Assembly (NCBI GenBank): GCA_030693065.1
Contig: JAUYBL010000030.1
Span: 1 to 64,000 of the forward strand
Length of the DNA: 64,000 nucleotides
Direction: 5' to 3'
Origin: Methylococcaceae bacterium
GTDB taxonomy: Bacteria; Pseudomonadota; Gammaproteobacteria; Methylococcales; Methylomonadaceae
Part shown: positions 45,779 to 53,934 of the stretch, in pieces
How the letters are laid out: each line of letters opens with the position of its first letter
How positions within the stretch are numbered: position 1 is the first letter of the stretch
Program-made: the position numbers and the translations under genes
The notes under the pieces: model-generated
Seen by the model: only the letters and a program-made list of their open reading frames with translations
What the model was told of the DNA's origin: nothing
Databases searched by the model: none

Positions 45779-47003
45779 AGCGCAAACGCCAAAGCTTGTC
45801 GTTTTTAGCTCGCTTTACCCGAGCCAAGTTCGGCCTACTGCCGGTGTTTTTATTCGCGAACGCATGTCTAAAGTGGCCGAGCAATTGCCGTTGGTTGTGG
45901 TTTCGCCAGTCCCTTGGTTTCCGCTACAAGGATTGATAAGGCTATGTAAACCGGAATTTCGCCCACAACCGGCTCTATTTGAGCAACAGCATGGTATTGA
46001 CGTTTATTACCCGCGCTTTTTTTCCATCCCCGGCTTACTGAAATCCTGGGACGGTTGGTTTATGGCGATGGGCAGCTTTTGGACTTTATACCGGCTGCGT
46101 AAGCAATTTCAGTTCAATATTATTGATGCGCATTTTGCTTATCCAGATGGCTTTGCCGCGACCTTATTAGGGAAGTGGTTTGCCGCTCCGGTAACCATAA
46201 CGCTCAGAGGCACCGAAGTTCCCCAATCAAAATTGCCTCATATTAGAAAACGTTTATTACAAGCTTTAAACAATGCGACTCAGATTTTCTCTGTATCAGA
46301 ATCTTTAAAGCACCATGTCGTTGCCCTGGGTGCTGACGCAGACAAAATTCAACGCATCGGTAACGGCGTTGACACTGATAAATTTTATCCCGTTGATAAG
46401 CAGATCGCGCGGCAGCAGCTGAACTTACCTGGAGATGCCAAAGTGCTTATTTCGGTAGGTGGTTTGGTGGACAGAAAAGGCTTTCATCGGGTGATTGATG
46501 TGCTGCCTGCGCTGGTTAAACAGACTCCGAATCTCATCTATTTAATTGTCGGTGGCCCTAGCCCTGAAGGCAACATCAGTGAACGTTTGCAGCAGCAGGT
46601 TAGTGGGCTTGGCTTGACACAGCATGTTCGTTTTCTCGGTGCATTGCCTAGTGATCAGCTTAAAACTCCATTGTCAGTGTCTGATGTGTTTGTATTGTCT
46701 ACGGCTAATGAAGGTTGGGCCAACGTATTTTTGGAGGCCATGGCCTGCGGTTTACCGGTAATTACCACCGACGTTGGTGGTAATGCAGAAGTGGTCAATG
46801 ATGAAGCTTTGGGAACAATAGTCTCCTTTGGCGATTCCCAAGCTTTACAGACGGCACTCTCCGCAGCATTAGCAAAAACCTGGGATAAAGCCAAGATTAT
46901 CAAATATGCTGAAGCTAACGCATGGCAGCAACGCGTCGATAAACTGGTAGTTGAATTTAAAAGTTTGCTTGATAAGCCATCCCAAAATAGCCCTTTAACA
47001 TGA
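45747..47003 (+). CDS. Glycosyltransferase family 4 protein
   Basis: A 418-aa GT-B glycosyltransferase of GT4. It has SSLYPSQVRPTAGVFIRERMSKV at the N-terminus, IDAHFAYPDGFAATLLG, then SVGGLVDRKGFHRVIDVLP and NEGWANVFLEAMACGLPVITTDVGGNAEVV with the EX7E donor-binding motif. The start may be ATG 45747 (overlapping the preceding gene by 32 nt) or ATG 45765. It is the last gene of the exopolysaccharide locus. Confidence 0.88.
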   Translation: MRRFCEMKDSKAQTPKLVVFSSLYPSQVRPTAGVFIRERMSKVAEQLPLVVVSPVPWFPLQGLIRLCKPEFRPQPALFEQQHGIDVYYPRFFSIPGLLKSWDGWFMAMGSFWTLYRLRKQFQFNIIDAHFAYPDGFAATLLGKWFAAPVTITLRGTEVPQSKLPHIRKRLLQALNNATQIFSVSESLKHHVVALGADADKIQRIGNGVDTDKFYPVDKQIARQQLNLPGDAKVLISVGGLVDRKGFHRVIDVLPALVKQTPNLIYLIVGGPSPEGNISERLQQQVSGLGLTQHVRFLGALPSDQLKTPLSVSDVFVLSTANEGWANVFLEAMACGLPVITTDVGGNAEVVNDEALGTIVSFGDSQALQTALSAALAKTWDKAKIIKYAEANAWQQRVDKLVVEFKSLLDKPSQNSPLT

Positions 47004-47098
47004 AAGGGCTAGTCAATTTAAATGTCTATCCAGAATACATAGCTTAATTAAACGCTGGATGTTGCCCCGCATTTTTAATTTTCAAAGCAACGAGAACC

Positions 47099-47118
47099 AT
47101 GTAATCAATGGATTACAT
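47099..47118. promoter_or_regulatory. Perfect inverted repeat upstream of the ba3 oxidase operon
   Basis: ATGTAATC and GATTACAT are perfect 8-bp arms around AATG, 177 nt before the first oxidase gene. A further GAATTACAT follows at 47163-47171. The symmetry and spacing suggest a dimeric regulator site in the 292-nt intergenic region. The regulator is unknown, and it does not match the FNR consensus TTGAT-N4-ATCAA. Confidence 0.4.
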
Positions 47119-47295
47119 ACCTTCATAAGCGCATAATGCAAATGCCATAATCTTTACAAGTGAATTACATAAGTGAAGGGTATAGCAATAAAGTCCAGTA
47201 GAGTTTTTCTCAACAACGGCGGCATTTTTCTTGTTGAAGAAATACAAATAATCAGTTTTTGCTGGCGATAATTAATAAAAATGAAGGGGTAGGAT

Positions 47296-47439
47296 ATGGA
47301 ACAAATGACAGAAGAAGAACGTAAAGCTATTCTCGAAAGCTCTCCCGTGGGGACCTTCGCGTTAATGGCAACAGTGGTGGGCGGGATGGTGCTCGCCTGG
47401 CTGTTTTTGTATTACGGCGTATTTTTGCCGCGCGGCTAG
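47296..47439 (+). CDS. ba3-type cytochrome oxidase subunit IIa (47 aa)
   Basis: A 47-residue single-helix membrane protein. Its hydrophobic segment is about residues 20-42, and it ends in WLFLYYGVFLPRG. That ending closely parallels the 34-aa subunit IIa of Thermus ba3 oxidase. A ribosome site (AAGGGGTAGGA) precedes the ATG. It lies 8 nt upstream of subunit II, in the same order as known ba3 operons. Its small size makes it easy to miss. Confidence 0.8.
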   Translation: MEQMTEEERKAILESSPVGTFALMATVVGGMVLAWLFLYYGVFLPRG

Positions 47440-47447
47440 GGGGAAAG

Positions 47448-48059
47448 ATGCAAACCGATGCTTTAAAAGCCAAAAGTGCGCAGCTCTATCGAGATTTACT
47501 GACACAACTTAGCGCTATCCATATCGATCATCTGGAACGAAAATGGATTGCCATCTCTATCTTAATCATCACCTTATTGGTCGGTATTATCACTATCGAC
47601 GCGTTATTCCACGGTATTAATCCACCCAGTAAAGTCGAAACCATTGATTCAGCGAGTCTGCATTTAAGTAAAGAATTTGCTGAAGAAAATCTGGGTGTGC
47701 AAACCGATGATAACGGTAACATCGTCGTTCGTATGGTCGCCGGACGCTATTCTTTTTTCCCAAAACACATTGATGTGCCTGCTGAAACGCCGATTACTTT
47801 TCGATGGGTGAGCATGGATGTTTTACATGGAGTCCATATCCCCATGACCAATATGAGCACGATGATTGTGCCGGGTTATGTGGCTGAAATTACAACCAGC
47901 TTTCCTAAGCCGGGCGAATATCCTCTGTTGTGTAATGAATATTGCGGCTTAGGTCATAACCATATGTGGAGCAATATCTCGGTTATCGAAAAAGAACAAT
48001 GGACGGCCAAACAAAATGCGCCAGCGTCTGCACCAAAGGGAGGATCAGCTAATGAATAA
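47448..48059 (+). CDS. ba3-type cytochrome c oxidase subunit II
   Basis: A 203-aa subunit with one N-terminal transmembrane helix (IAISILIITLLVGIITIDALF) and a periplasmic cupredoxin domain. The CuA site is complete: a histidine in VLHGVHIP and the cluster CNEYCGLGHNHM. It receives electrons from cytochrome c and passes them to subunit I. It has one helix rather than two, as usual for B-type (ba3) oxidases. A ribosome site, GGGGGA, precedes ATG 47448. It overlaps subunit I by 8 nt. Confidence 0.92.
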   Translation: MQTDALKAKSAQLYRDLLTQLSAIHIDHLERKWIAISILIITLLVGIITIDALFHGINPPSKVETIDSASLHLSKEFAEENLGVQTDDNGNIVVRMVAGRYSFFPKHIDVPAETPITFRWVSMDVLHGVHIPMTNMSTMIVPGYVAEITTSFPKPGEYPLLCNEYCGLGHNHMWSNISVIEKEQWTAKQNAPASAPKGGSANE

Positions 48060-49677
48060 TGCAGCAGAAAAAAAACTCGCATTAAGCCATCTATGGGTGG
48101 CATTTGCTGCTTTTATAGTGGCCTGTTTTATGGGCGAATATCAGGTCTTGGAACGTAGCGGCTTATTTCCCTCATTAGAATCGCCTACTGTCTATTTTGC
48201 TTCCGTTAGTACCCATGGCGTATTGATGGCATTTGTGTTGACGACCTTCTTTATCATGGGTTTTGGCTACTACATTGCCAGTACCAGCCTTAAACAACCA
48301 GTTTGGAATAAACCGCTGGCATGGGGCGGCTTCTGGCTAGCTTTAATCGGCGTTGTGCTGGCCGCTTTACCATTGCTGAGCGGTAAAGCCTCAGTGTTGT
48401 ATACCTTTTATCCGCCGATAGTCGCGCATGCGGCGTTTTATATTGGTGCGACTTTGCTAGTAGTGGGTTCATGGGTTTGGTGCTTGATCATGCTGGTGAT
48501 GTTCACCCAGTGGAAAAAAGCCAATCCTGGTCAAAACGTGCCCTTAGCGATGTTTGCCACCGCAGCCAATGCCTTGTTGTGGCTTTGGGCCAGTGCCGGT
48601 GTAGCCTTGGAAGTGCTGTTTCAATTGATTCCTTTTTCTTTGGGATGGATTGATACCATCGATCCGGGCCTAGCTAAAACCTTGTTCGCATGGACCTTAC
48701 ATCCGATTGTGTATTTCTGGTTGATTCCGACATACACCGCATTTTATGTGTTCGTACCCAAACAAGCCGGTGGCTTTTTATTCAGTGATGAAATGGCCAG
48801 ACTGGCATTTGTCGTGTTGGTGGTATTTGCGTTGCCGATTGGTTTCCATCATTTGTATATGGATCCGGAACAAGCCAAAGGCTGGAAGTTACTGCACGGT
48901 ATCGGTACTTTTGTGGTGGCTTTACCTACCTTGGTAACTGGCTTTACCGTAATTGCGTCGCTGGAAATCGCAGGAAGATTACGTGGTGGCAAAGGCTTGT
49001 TCGGCTGGATAGGCACTTTGCCGTGGACTAATCCGATGGTGTTAGCGGTCATTCTGGCGTTGTTAATGTTAATCTTCGGCGGCTTCGGCGGCATTGTGAA
49101 TGCCAGCTATGCAATGAATGCGATGATTCATAACACCGCATGGGTACCGGGCCATTTTCATCTGATTTTTGCCGGGACTACCGTCATTATGTATCTAGCT
49201 ATTGCCTATTATTTGTGGCCAATTTTGGTGGGCAAACCGCTTTTTTCTAACTCGATGGCGCTGGTGCAGTTATGGACCTGGTTTATCGGTATGAGTGTGT
49301 TGACAACACCGTGGCATGTACTGGGTTTGTTAGGTCAACCGCGGCGTATTTCCACTGTGGTGTATAACAATCTATTGACCTTGTCGTGGAAGCCTTATGA
49401 ACTGATGATGATCTTAGGAGGTCTGATTTTGTTGGGTTCAGCGTGTTTATTTATTTACAACTTAGTTAAAACCCAGCTAACACCGCTTGTTGGTGAATTT
49501 ACCGCTGAGATTGAATACGCCGAGCCGATTCATGCCGTCGGTGTATTGCCTGAATATCTCAATGATTTGAAGCTTTGGAATAAAGTTATTGCTGTGTTAA
49601 TGGCGATTAGCTTTGGCTATCCGATTTTGCAATTCTTTTTTATGAAAACCTTTGGCTCAAGCGTGTGGGGATATTAA
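48052..49677 (+). CDS. ba3-type cytochrome c oxidase subunit I
   Basis: A 541-aa haem-copper oxidase catalytic subunit with 12 or more helices. Haem and CuB ligands are visible: H in FASVSTHGVLMAF, HPIVYFW (the His-Tyr pair), GFHHLYMDPE, and VPGHFHL. The blocks FTVIASLEIAGRLRGGKGLFGWIGTLPW and IVNASYAMNAMIHNTAWVPGHFH match Thermus-type ba3 oxidase closely. It is a high-affinity oxygen reductase suited to low oxygen. The start is ATG 48052, overlapping subunit II. It is not a NO reductase: the B-type tyrosine is present. Confidence 0.93.
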   Translation: MNNAAEKKLALSHLWVAFAAFIVACFMGEYQVLERSGLFPSLESPTVYFASVSTHGVLMAFVLTTFFIMGFGYYIASTSLKQPVWNKPLAWGGFWLALIGVVLAALPLLSGKASVLYTFYPPIVAHAAFYIGATLLVVGSWVWCLIMLVMFTQWKKANPGQNVPLAMFATAANALLWLWASAGVALEVLFQLIPFSLGWIDTIDPGLAKTLFAWTLHPIVYFWLIPTYTAFYVFVPKQAGGFLFSDEMARLAFVVLVVFALPIGFHHLYMDPEQAKGWKLLHGIGTFVVALPTLVTGFTVIASLEIAGRLRGGKGLFGWIGTLPWTNPMVLAVILALLMLIFGGFGGIVNASYAMNAMIHNTAWVPGHFHLIFAGTTVIMYLAIAYYLWPILVGKPLFSNSMALVQLWTWFIGMSVLTTPWHVLGLLGQPRRISTVVYNNLLTLSWKPYELMMILGGLILLGSACLFIYNLVKTQLTPLVGEFTAEIEYAEPIHAVGVLPEYLNDLKLWNKVIAVLMAISFGYPILQFFFMKTFGSSVWGY

Positions 49678-49679
49678 TC

Positions 49680-50321
49680 ATGAAAACTTTCATATTGTTC
49701 CTGGCGCTTGTTGCCCCGACGGTTGTGTTTGCGGGTTCGTCATCCAGTATTGCCTGGACACCTGAAACACTCAATTTTGTAAAACACGGCAATGCCGATA
49801 AAGGTAAAGAGCTGGCGCAAACTTGTGCCGCTTGTCATGGTGAGGAAGGGGTTAGTGCCATGCCGGAAACGCCATCCTTGGCCGGACAATTGGCGACTTA
49901 CACCTACAAAGAACTGCGTGATTATGCCCAAGATAATCGCAGTCACCCGATGATGACTGCGATAGCAAAAGGGCTTTCCGAGCAACAGTCCGCCGATTTA
50001 GCTGTTTGGTTTAGTACCTTAAAATCAGCCAGCGGTGAAGCGGTTAAACAGTTAGCTAAAGCCGAAAAGATGGTCGAAGAAGGTGATGGCAAGCGTATTT
50101 TGCCACCGTGTTTCGTATGTCATGGTGCCAACGGCAAGGGTGAAAAGCTGGATATTCCCGCGTTATCAGGACAACGCGCCGACTATCTAGCTAAAACCTT
50201 GCTGGAATATAAAACCGGTCAACGTCATAACGACATATACAGTCGTATGCGTTTGATTGCTCAACAATTGAGTGAGACCGAAATTAAAGATCTAGCCGAG
50301 TACTATCAGCAAATGAAATAA
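49680..50321 (+). CDS. Dihaem cytochrome c (c4-like)
   Basis: A 213-aa periplasmic cytochrome with a signal peptide (MKTFILFLALVAPTVVFAG) and two CxxCH haem sites: CAACH at 49-53 and CFVCH in the second half. Each half resembles the class I cytochrome c fold with a later methionine ligand. It starts at ATG 49680, 2 nt after subunit I, so it is very probably the electron donor for the ba3 oxidase. Confidence 0.92.
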   Translation: MKTFILFLALVAPTVVFAGSSSSIAWTPETLNFVKHGNADKGKELAQTCAACHGEEGVSAMPETPSLAGQLATYTYKELRDYAQDNRSHPMMTAIAKGLSEQQSADLAVWFSTLKSASGEAVKQLAKAEKMVEEGDGKRILPPCFVCHGANGKGEKLDIPALSGQRADYLAKTLLEYKTGQRHNDIYSRMRLIAQQLSETEIKDLAEYYQQMK

Positions 50322-50340
50322 CAACGGTACCAAATCAGAA

Positions 50341-50476
50341 GGCTATTACCGGAACTTTCGCAAATCCGGTATTAGCCGGACGACCCGAAGATTTAACTTG
50401 CTATATACCAGCTAAGGCTTTGAAAGTATTAGGTCATCAAACTATACTTTTTTGATGAGGCAAATTTTTATTTGCC
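50341..50476 (+). promoter_or_regulatory. Structured leader upstream of the HD-GYP gene
   Basis: Three strong hairpins lie in the 189-nt gap. GGCTATTACCGGA (50341-50353) pairs with TCCGGTATTAGCC (50365-50377) with one T:T mismatch. TCATCAAA (50434-50441) pairs with TTTGATGA (50451-50458). GGCAAAT (50459-50465) pairs with ATTTGCC (50470-50476). The first may terminate the cytochrome operon. Together they could be a regulated leader; the sequence does not match the c-di-GMP-I riboswitch consensus I know. Confidence 0.45.
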
Positions 50477-50510
50477 AGATACTTTTGCAACCCTTATATG
50501 TGATTGATTT

Positions 50511-51857
50511 ATGACTTTTAAAGATTGGTTTTTCTTCTGGCGAAGAAAAAAAACACGACAGATTATTGACAATAGATATTCAATACCTGAAAGAGTCTAT
50601 ACCCCGTTGGGCATGCTGAAGATCGGCATGTATGTTATCGAATTGGACCGTCCTTGGCTTGAGACTGAGTTTTTATTTCAAGGATTTGAAATAAAAACGG
50701 AAGAAGATATAGAAGCCCTTAAAGCTCAATGTAATTACGTATACATCGACACGACGAAGTTACGGAAGGGTAAACCTATCAATGTCAACAAAACGCGCAT
50801 AGAGCCGAAAAGTCAAGCATTCTACCCAGCACCGCAGCCAAAACTCAGTTTTTTTGAAGATGAAATTCGTCGAGCTGAAGAAACTTACCAATCAACAGGC
50901 GCACTGGTGGCTGATTTTATGGATCGTATTGCCAAAGGCGATAGTCCGGATACCAAGCTAGCCAAACAAGCTGTCGCCGAGTGTGTTAACAGTATTTTGC
51001 ATTCCCCCGATGCCACTTTATGGTTAACACAGTTAAAAAACAAAGATGAATATACGGCTCAGCACAGTCTTAATGTATGTGTTTTATCCATTGTTTTAGG
51101 TCGACATATTAATTTGTCAGAAGGTAATTTAAATGATGTGGGGCTATGCGGATTAATGCACGATGTAGGGAAAATGTTAGTGCCGCTGCACATCCTAAAC
51201 AAGCCGGGTAAATTGACTTCTGAGGAACAAATCATTATGCAGTCCCATACTACCTTGGGGCATGAGCTCTTAAAATCCAGCCAGGGTATGTATATCGGTG
51301 CAATTAACACTGCACTTAGTCACCATGAGCGACTTGATGGCAAAGGTTATCCTCTACAAATTGGTAGAAATGACCTTTCGTTGTACACAAAAATAGTGAC
51401 CATTGCAGACCTATACGATGCAATTACCAGCGACAGAGTTTATCAGCAAGGCCGCACGCACCTTGAAGCGACTAAAATTATGTTCGATTTAATCGGGCAA
51501 CATTTGGATGAAACCTTAGTCGTTAAATTCGTAGAAAGTTTGGGGGTTTATCCACCAGGCTGTTTTGTTGAGTTGACCAATGGTGCGGTTGGATTGGTAA
51601 TTGAGGTCAATGAAAAATTTAAATTACGCCCCAAAGTAATGCTCATCTTGGACGAAGATAAAAATCCTGCGTCCGAAGTAATCATTGATCTGTCCTTCTT
51701 GCCCGAAGACCTGTTAGGTAACATTTTTACCATCAGGGGCATTATCAAAGCGGCAGATTACGGGATAGATTCAGGAAAGTATTATCAAGAAGGCGTGTTA
51801 CAAAAAGGCTTTGTCATGGGGAAACGGTCGATTCAAACCATTGCAACTTCGCTATAA
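50511..51857 (+). CDS. HD-GYP domain protein, putative cyclic-di-GMP phosphodiesterase
   Basis: A 448-aa cytoplasmic protein. The N-terminal DUF3391-like region, about residues 25-130, has IGMYVIELDRPWLETEFLFQGF (key residues GMYVxxLDRPWxxTPFxxQGF). The HD-GYP domain, about 160-360, keeps the metal motif HDVGKM and the diagnostic HHERLDGKGYP. A short C-terminal domain follows (NGAVGLVIEVN...). It probably degrades c-di-GMP, favouring motility over biofilm. It sits between the oxidase operon and the NO genes and has no membrane segment. Confidence 0.92.
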   Translation: MTFKDWFFFWRRKKTRQIIDNRYSIPERVYTPLGMLKIGMYVIELDRPWLETEFLFQGFEIKTEEDIEALKAQCNYVYIDTTKLRKGKPINVNKTRIEPKSQAFYPAPQPKLSFFEDEIRRAEETYQSTGALVADFMDRIAKGDSPDTKLAKQAVAECVNSILHSPDATLWLTQLKNKDEYTAQHSLNVCVLSIVLGRHINLSEGNLNDVGLCGLMHDVGKMLVPLHILNKPGKLTSEEQIIMQSHTTLGHELLKSSQGMYIGAINTALSHHERLDGKGYPLQIGRNDLSLYTKIVTIADLYDAITSDRVYQQGRTHLEATKIMFDLIGQHLDETLVVKFVESLGVYPPGCFVELTNGAVGLVIEVNEKFKLRPKVMLILDEDKNPASEVIIDLSFLPEDLLGNIFTIRGIIKAADYGIDSGKYYQEGVLQKGFVMGKRSIQTIATSL

Positions 51858-51905
51858 CTGCGTTGGGTTAAAATCATACTGTTACCAAATAGATCAGGAA
51901 GTGAA

Positions 51906-52559
51906 ATGAGCGAACTCTACGGCGATCAGCATTTAGCGATGCAAGATCAGTTTGATACCCTGCGGTTGGCAGAAAGATTGGATCAAATCATTGTTTTGGC
52001 TGATATTGATGATAGCCATAAGGGATTTATAGAAACCCGCGATTTGTTTTTTCTAACGACCGTCGATCATCGCGGCTATCCAACCTGCTCATACAAAGGT
52101 GGAACGCCCGGATTTGTGAAGGTGCTTGATAATAAAACCATTGCATTTCCCAGTTATGACGGCAATGGCATGTTTTTATCGATGGGTAACATTACAGCCA
52201 ATAATAAAGTGGGCTTGTTGTTTATTGACTTTGAAACGCCGCATCGAGTCCGTGTTCACGGAAACGCCAACATTGATAAAAATGATCCGCTGCTTAATGA
52301 TTATCATGGTGCGGAATTGATCGTGCGAGTTAGCGTTGAGGAAATATTTGTCAATTGTCCGCGTTACATTCATCGTTATCAGCGTATTGAGGCCTCAAAA
52401 TACGCACCGCAAGCAAATTGCTTTACTCCGCCGACCCAATGGAAACGTATCGATGCGTTACAGGATGTGTTGTCAGAACAAGACAAAAAAGTTGCCGATG
52501 CAGCAGGGACAATTACACCGGAAGAATATTTTGTAATGGTTACCAATGGCGATGGCTGA
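51906..52559 (+). CDS. Pyridoxamine 5'-phosphate oxidase-like FMN-binding protein
   Basis: A 217-aa split-barrel flavoprotein. It has FFLTTVDHRGYPTCSYKGG, TIAFPSYDGNGMFLSMGNI, and KVGLLFIDFETPHRVRVHGNA, the usual FMN-binding blocks of the PNPOx-like family. The true substrate is unknown; it is not the PdxH enzyme. It is co-directional with the HD-GYP gene but separated by 48 nt. Confidence 0.85.
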   Translation: MSELYGDQHLAMQDQFDTLRLAERLDQIIVLADIDDSHKGFIETRDLFFLTTVDHRGYPTCSYKGGTPGFVKVLDNKTIAFPSYDGNGMFLSMGNITANNKVGLLFIDFETPHRVRVHGNANIDKNDPLLNDYHGAELIVRVSVEEIFVNCPRYIHRYQRIEASKYAPQANCFTPPTQWKRIDALQDVLSEQDKKVADAAGTITPEEYFVMVTNGDG

Positions 52560-52608
52560 TTCCTCTTGTGATTATAAAAGGAATCAATACTGCCTGCTAT
52601 TGAACTAT

Positions 52609-53121
52609 CTATCCTCTACCCAACACCTTATTTCGAGCACTTTCTGCTACCGTCAGAATCTCTTCTTGTAAATCTTCAGCTACCGCGAGTTCTTTAAGTG
52701 TATTAGTTAAATGTCTGATTACGACATCGTAGTGAAAATCGTCTGGCTTTAGTTTTAACAAATGAGAATGAGCATCGGATAAAAAGATAAGGACGCGAGT
52801 ATCTTTGCCTCCTGCAATCTCCAGCAGAAAATCAAAATCGCTGGCAATATGAGTGCGCTGCATGCCTGGCTTGCCGAATGCGGCCATGAAATAATCATCA
52901 ATTAAAGCGGTAATCTGATCTGGGTTAGTTAGTCCGGCAAAAATTGATGTTAATAATTTCTTCAATGGTTTAGTTTGCTCAATCACCGGATTGCCGCTAA
53001 AAAACCGGTTTATCGCGTAGTCATCAAGCATCTTGTCGTAAAAAAGATCAACAATCTCGTTGAGCAAATTGTCATCAATTTCAATATAGTGTTTTGCAGG
53101 GGTTATGTTGATTACGCTCAT
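52609..53121 (-). CDS. Truncated haemoglobin-like protein, long form
   Basis: A 170-aa globin of the truncated type. Core features line up with the second globin in the window: FYDKMLDD (B helix), FMAAFGKPGM, then LSDAHSHLLKLKPDDFHYDVVIRHLTNTLKELAV with the proximal histidine in AHSHL, and a C-terminal VAESARNKVLGRG. It is about 45 residues longer than usual, with an N-terminal lead and an extra segment between E and F helices (IASDFDFLLEIAGGKDTRVL). It likely binds O2 or NO. It is at the end of the respiratory block, facing the PNPOx gene. Confidence 0.75.
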   Translation of the reverse strand: MSVINITPAKHYIEIDDNLLNEIVDLFYDKMLDDYAINRFFSGNPVIEQTKPLKKLLTSIFAGLTNPDQITALIDDYFMAAFGKPGMQRTHIASDFDFLLEIAGGKDTRVLIFLSDAHSHLLKLKPDDFHYDVVIRHLTNTLKELAVAEDLQEEILTVAESARNKVLGRG

Positions 53122-53319
53122 ATTCTTCTCCCGGGTGTCGATCTTATAATTGGATAACTTTCGGATCTTTTGGCTATTAGAGAGTTGCTAACTTTATGCA
53201 AGCCAACTAGAAAAGAACTTATACTCAAAACACTGCTTGTCAAATCATAGCTATGGCTGAAAGTCAGCATCAATTGCCGGCATCTGCTGCAGCAAAACAA
53301 TATTTAAGAAGGCGCATAA

Positions 53320-53754
53320 ATGATGACAGAACTCCCGCTCACCACAATTGCTCATGCCATTCAGCTGGCTGTGGCGCCAGTGTTTTTACTGACCGGTGTG
53401 GCCGGCATTTTGTCGGTGTTGACGAATCGATTGGGACGAATTATTGATAGATCGCGATATTTGCATAGCAAATCGTTGTCAACGGAGGAAATAGATGAAA
53501 CTGTTCAGTCTGAGCTGAAAGTATTAAAACAGCGGGCCCGGCTGATTCATTGGGCAATTGGCTTATGCACGACTTGTTTATTATTTATCTGTTCGGTGGT
53601 CGCAGTATTATTTTTAGGGTCGTTTTTTAAGTTAAAGATGGAGGTGGTCATTGCCTCGTTATTTGTCGCGGCGATGATTTGTTTAATCGTGGCATTAATC
53701 AATTTCATCTCTGAAATTTTTCTAGCTACAGCGCATGTGCGACGTGGGCATTAA
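53320..53754 (+). CDS. DUF2721 family membrane protein
   Basis: A 144-aa protein matching DUF2721: AIQLAVAPVFLLTGVAGILSVLTNRLGRIIDRSRYL, followed by two further hydrophobic helices (LCTTCLLFICSVVAVLFLG and VVIASLFVAAMICLIVALI). It is an inner-membrane protein of unknown function. It is divergent from the long globin, with a 198-nt shared upstream region in which I see no clear operator. Confidence 0.82.
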   Translation: MMTELPLTTIAHAIQLAVAPVFLLTGVAGILSVLTNRLGRIIDRSRYLHSKSLSTEEIDETVQSELKVLKQRARLIHWAIGLCTTCLLFICSVVAVLFLGSFFKLKMEVVIASLFVAAMICLIVALINFISEIFLATAHVRRGH

Positions 53755-53792
53755 GGATGGGGCTAGAAATAACTTTTTGTTATGCATTGGTA

Positions 53793-53898
53793 ATTTTTCC
53801 GTTCGTGGTGAACTTGTCGAACCATAAATGGAAAAATCACTAACAAGCTCCGTCAAACCGTTCATGCATAGACAAGCTCAGCACGAACGGTTTGACGG
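53793..53898. repeat. Composite palindromic repeat between DUF2721 gene and norB
   Basis: Two adjacent inverted repeats: ATTTTTCC (53793-53800) with GGAAAAAT (53830-53837), holding a GTTCG...CGAAC core, and CCGTCAAACCGTTC (53850-53863) with GAACGGTTTGACGG (53885-53898), perfect 14-bp arms. It lies between convergent genes and could end both transcripts. Confidence 0.7.
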
Positions 53899-53934
53899 AT
53901 CGGGGTTGAATTTTACGATTAGCTAACTTTGGGT

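Noticed and set aside
48052-49677. A NO reductase-like or aa3-type oxidase subunit I
   Set aside because: The His-Tyr pair in HPIVYFW and close blocks to Thermus ba3 oxidase place it with B-type oxygen reductases.
50341-50510. c-di-GMP-I (GEMM) riboswitch ahead of the HD-GYP gene
   Set aside because: The conserved GGGCAAA...ACGCAAAGCC core is missing; only generic hairpins are seen, so it was reported as an unnamed leader.
52558-52585. Terminator between the PNPOx-like gene and the long globin
   Set aside because: GATTCCT and AGGAATC form a 7-bp stem, but it overlaps the stop codon and lacks a T run on either strand.
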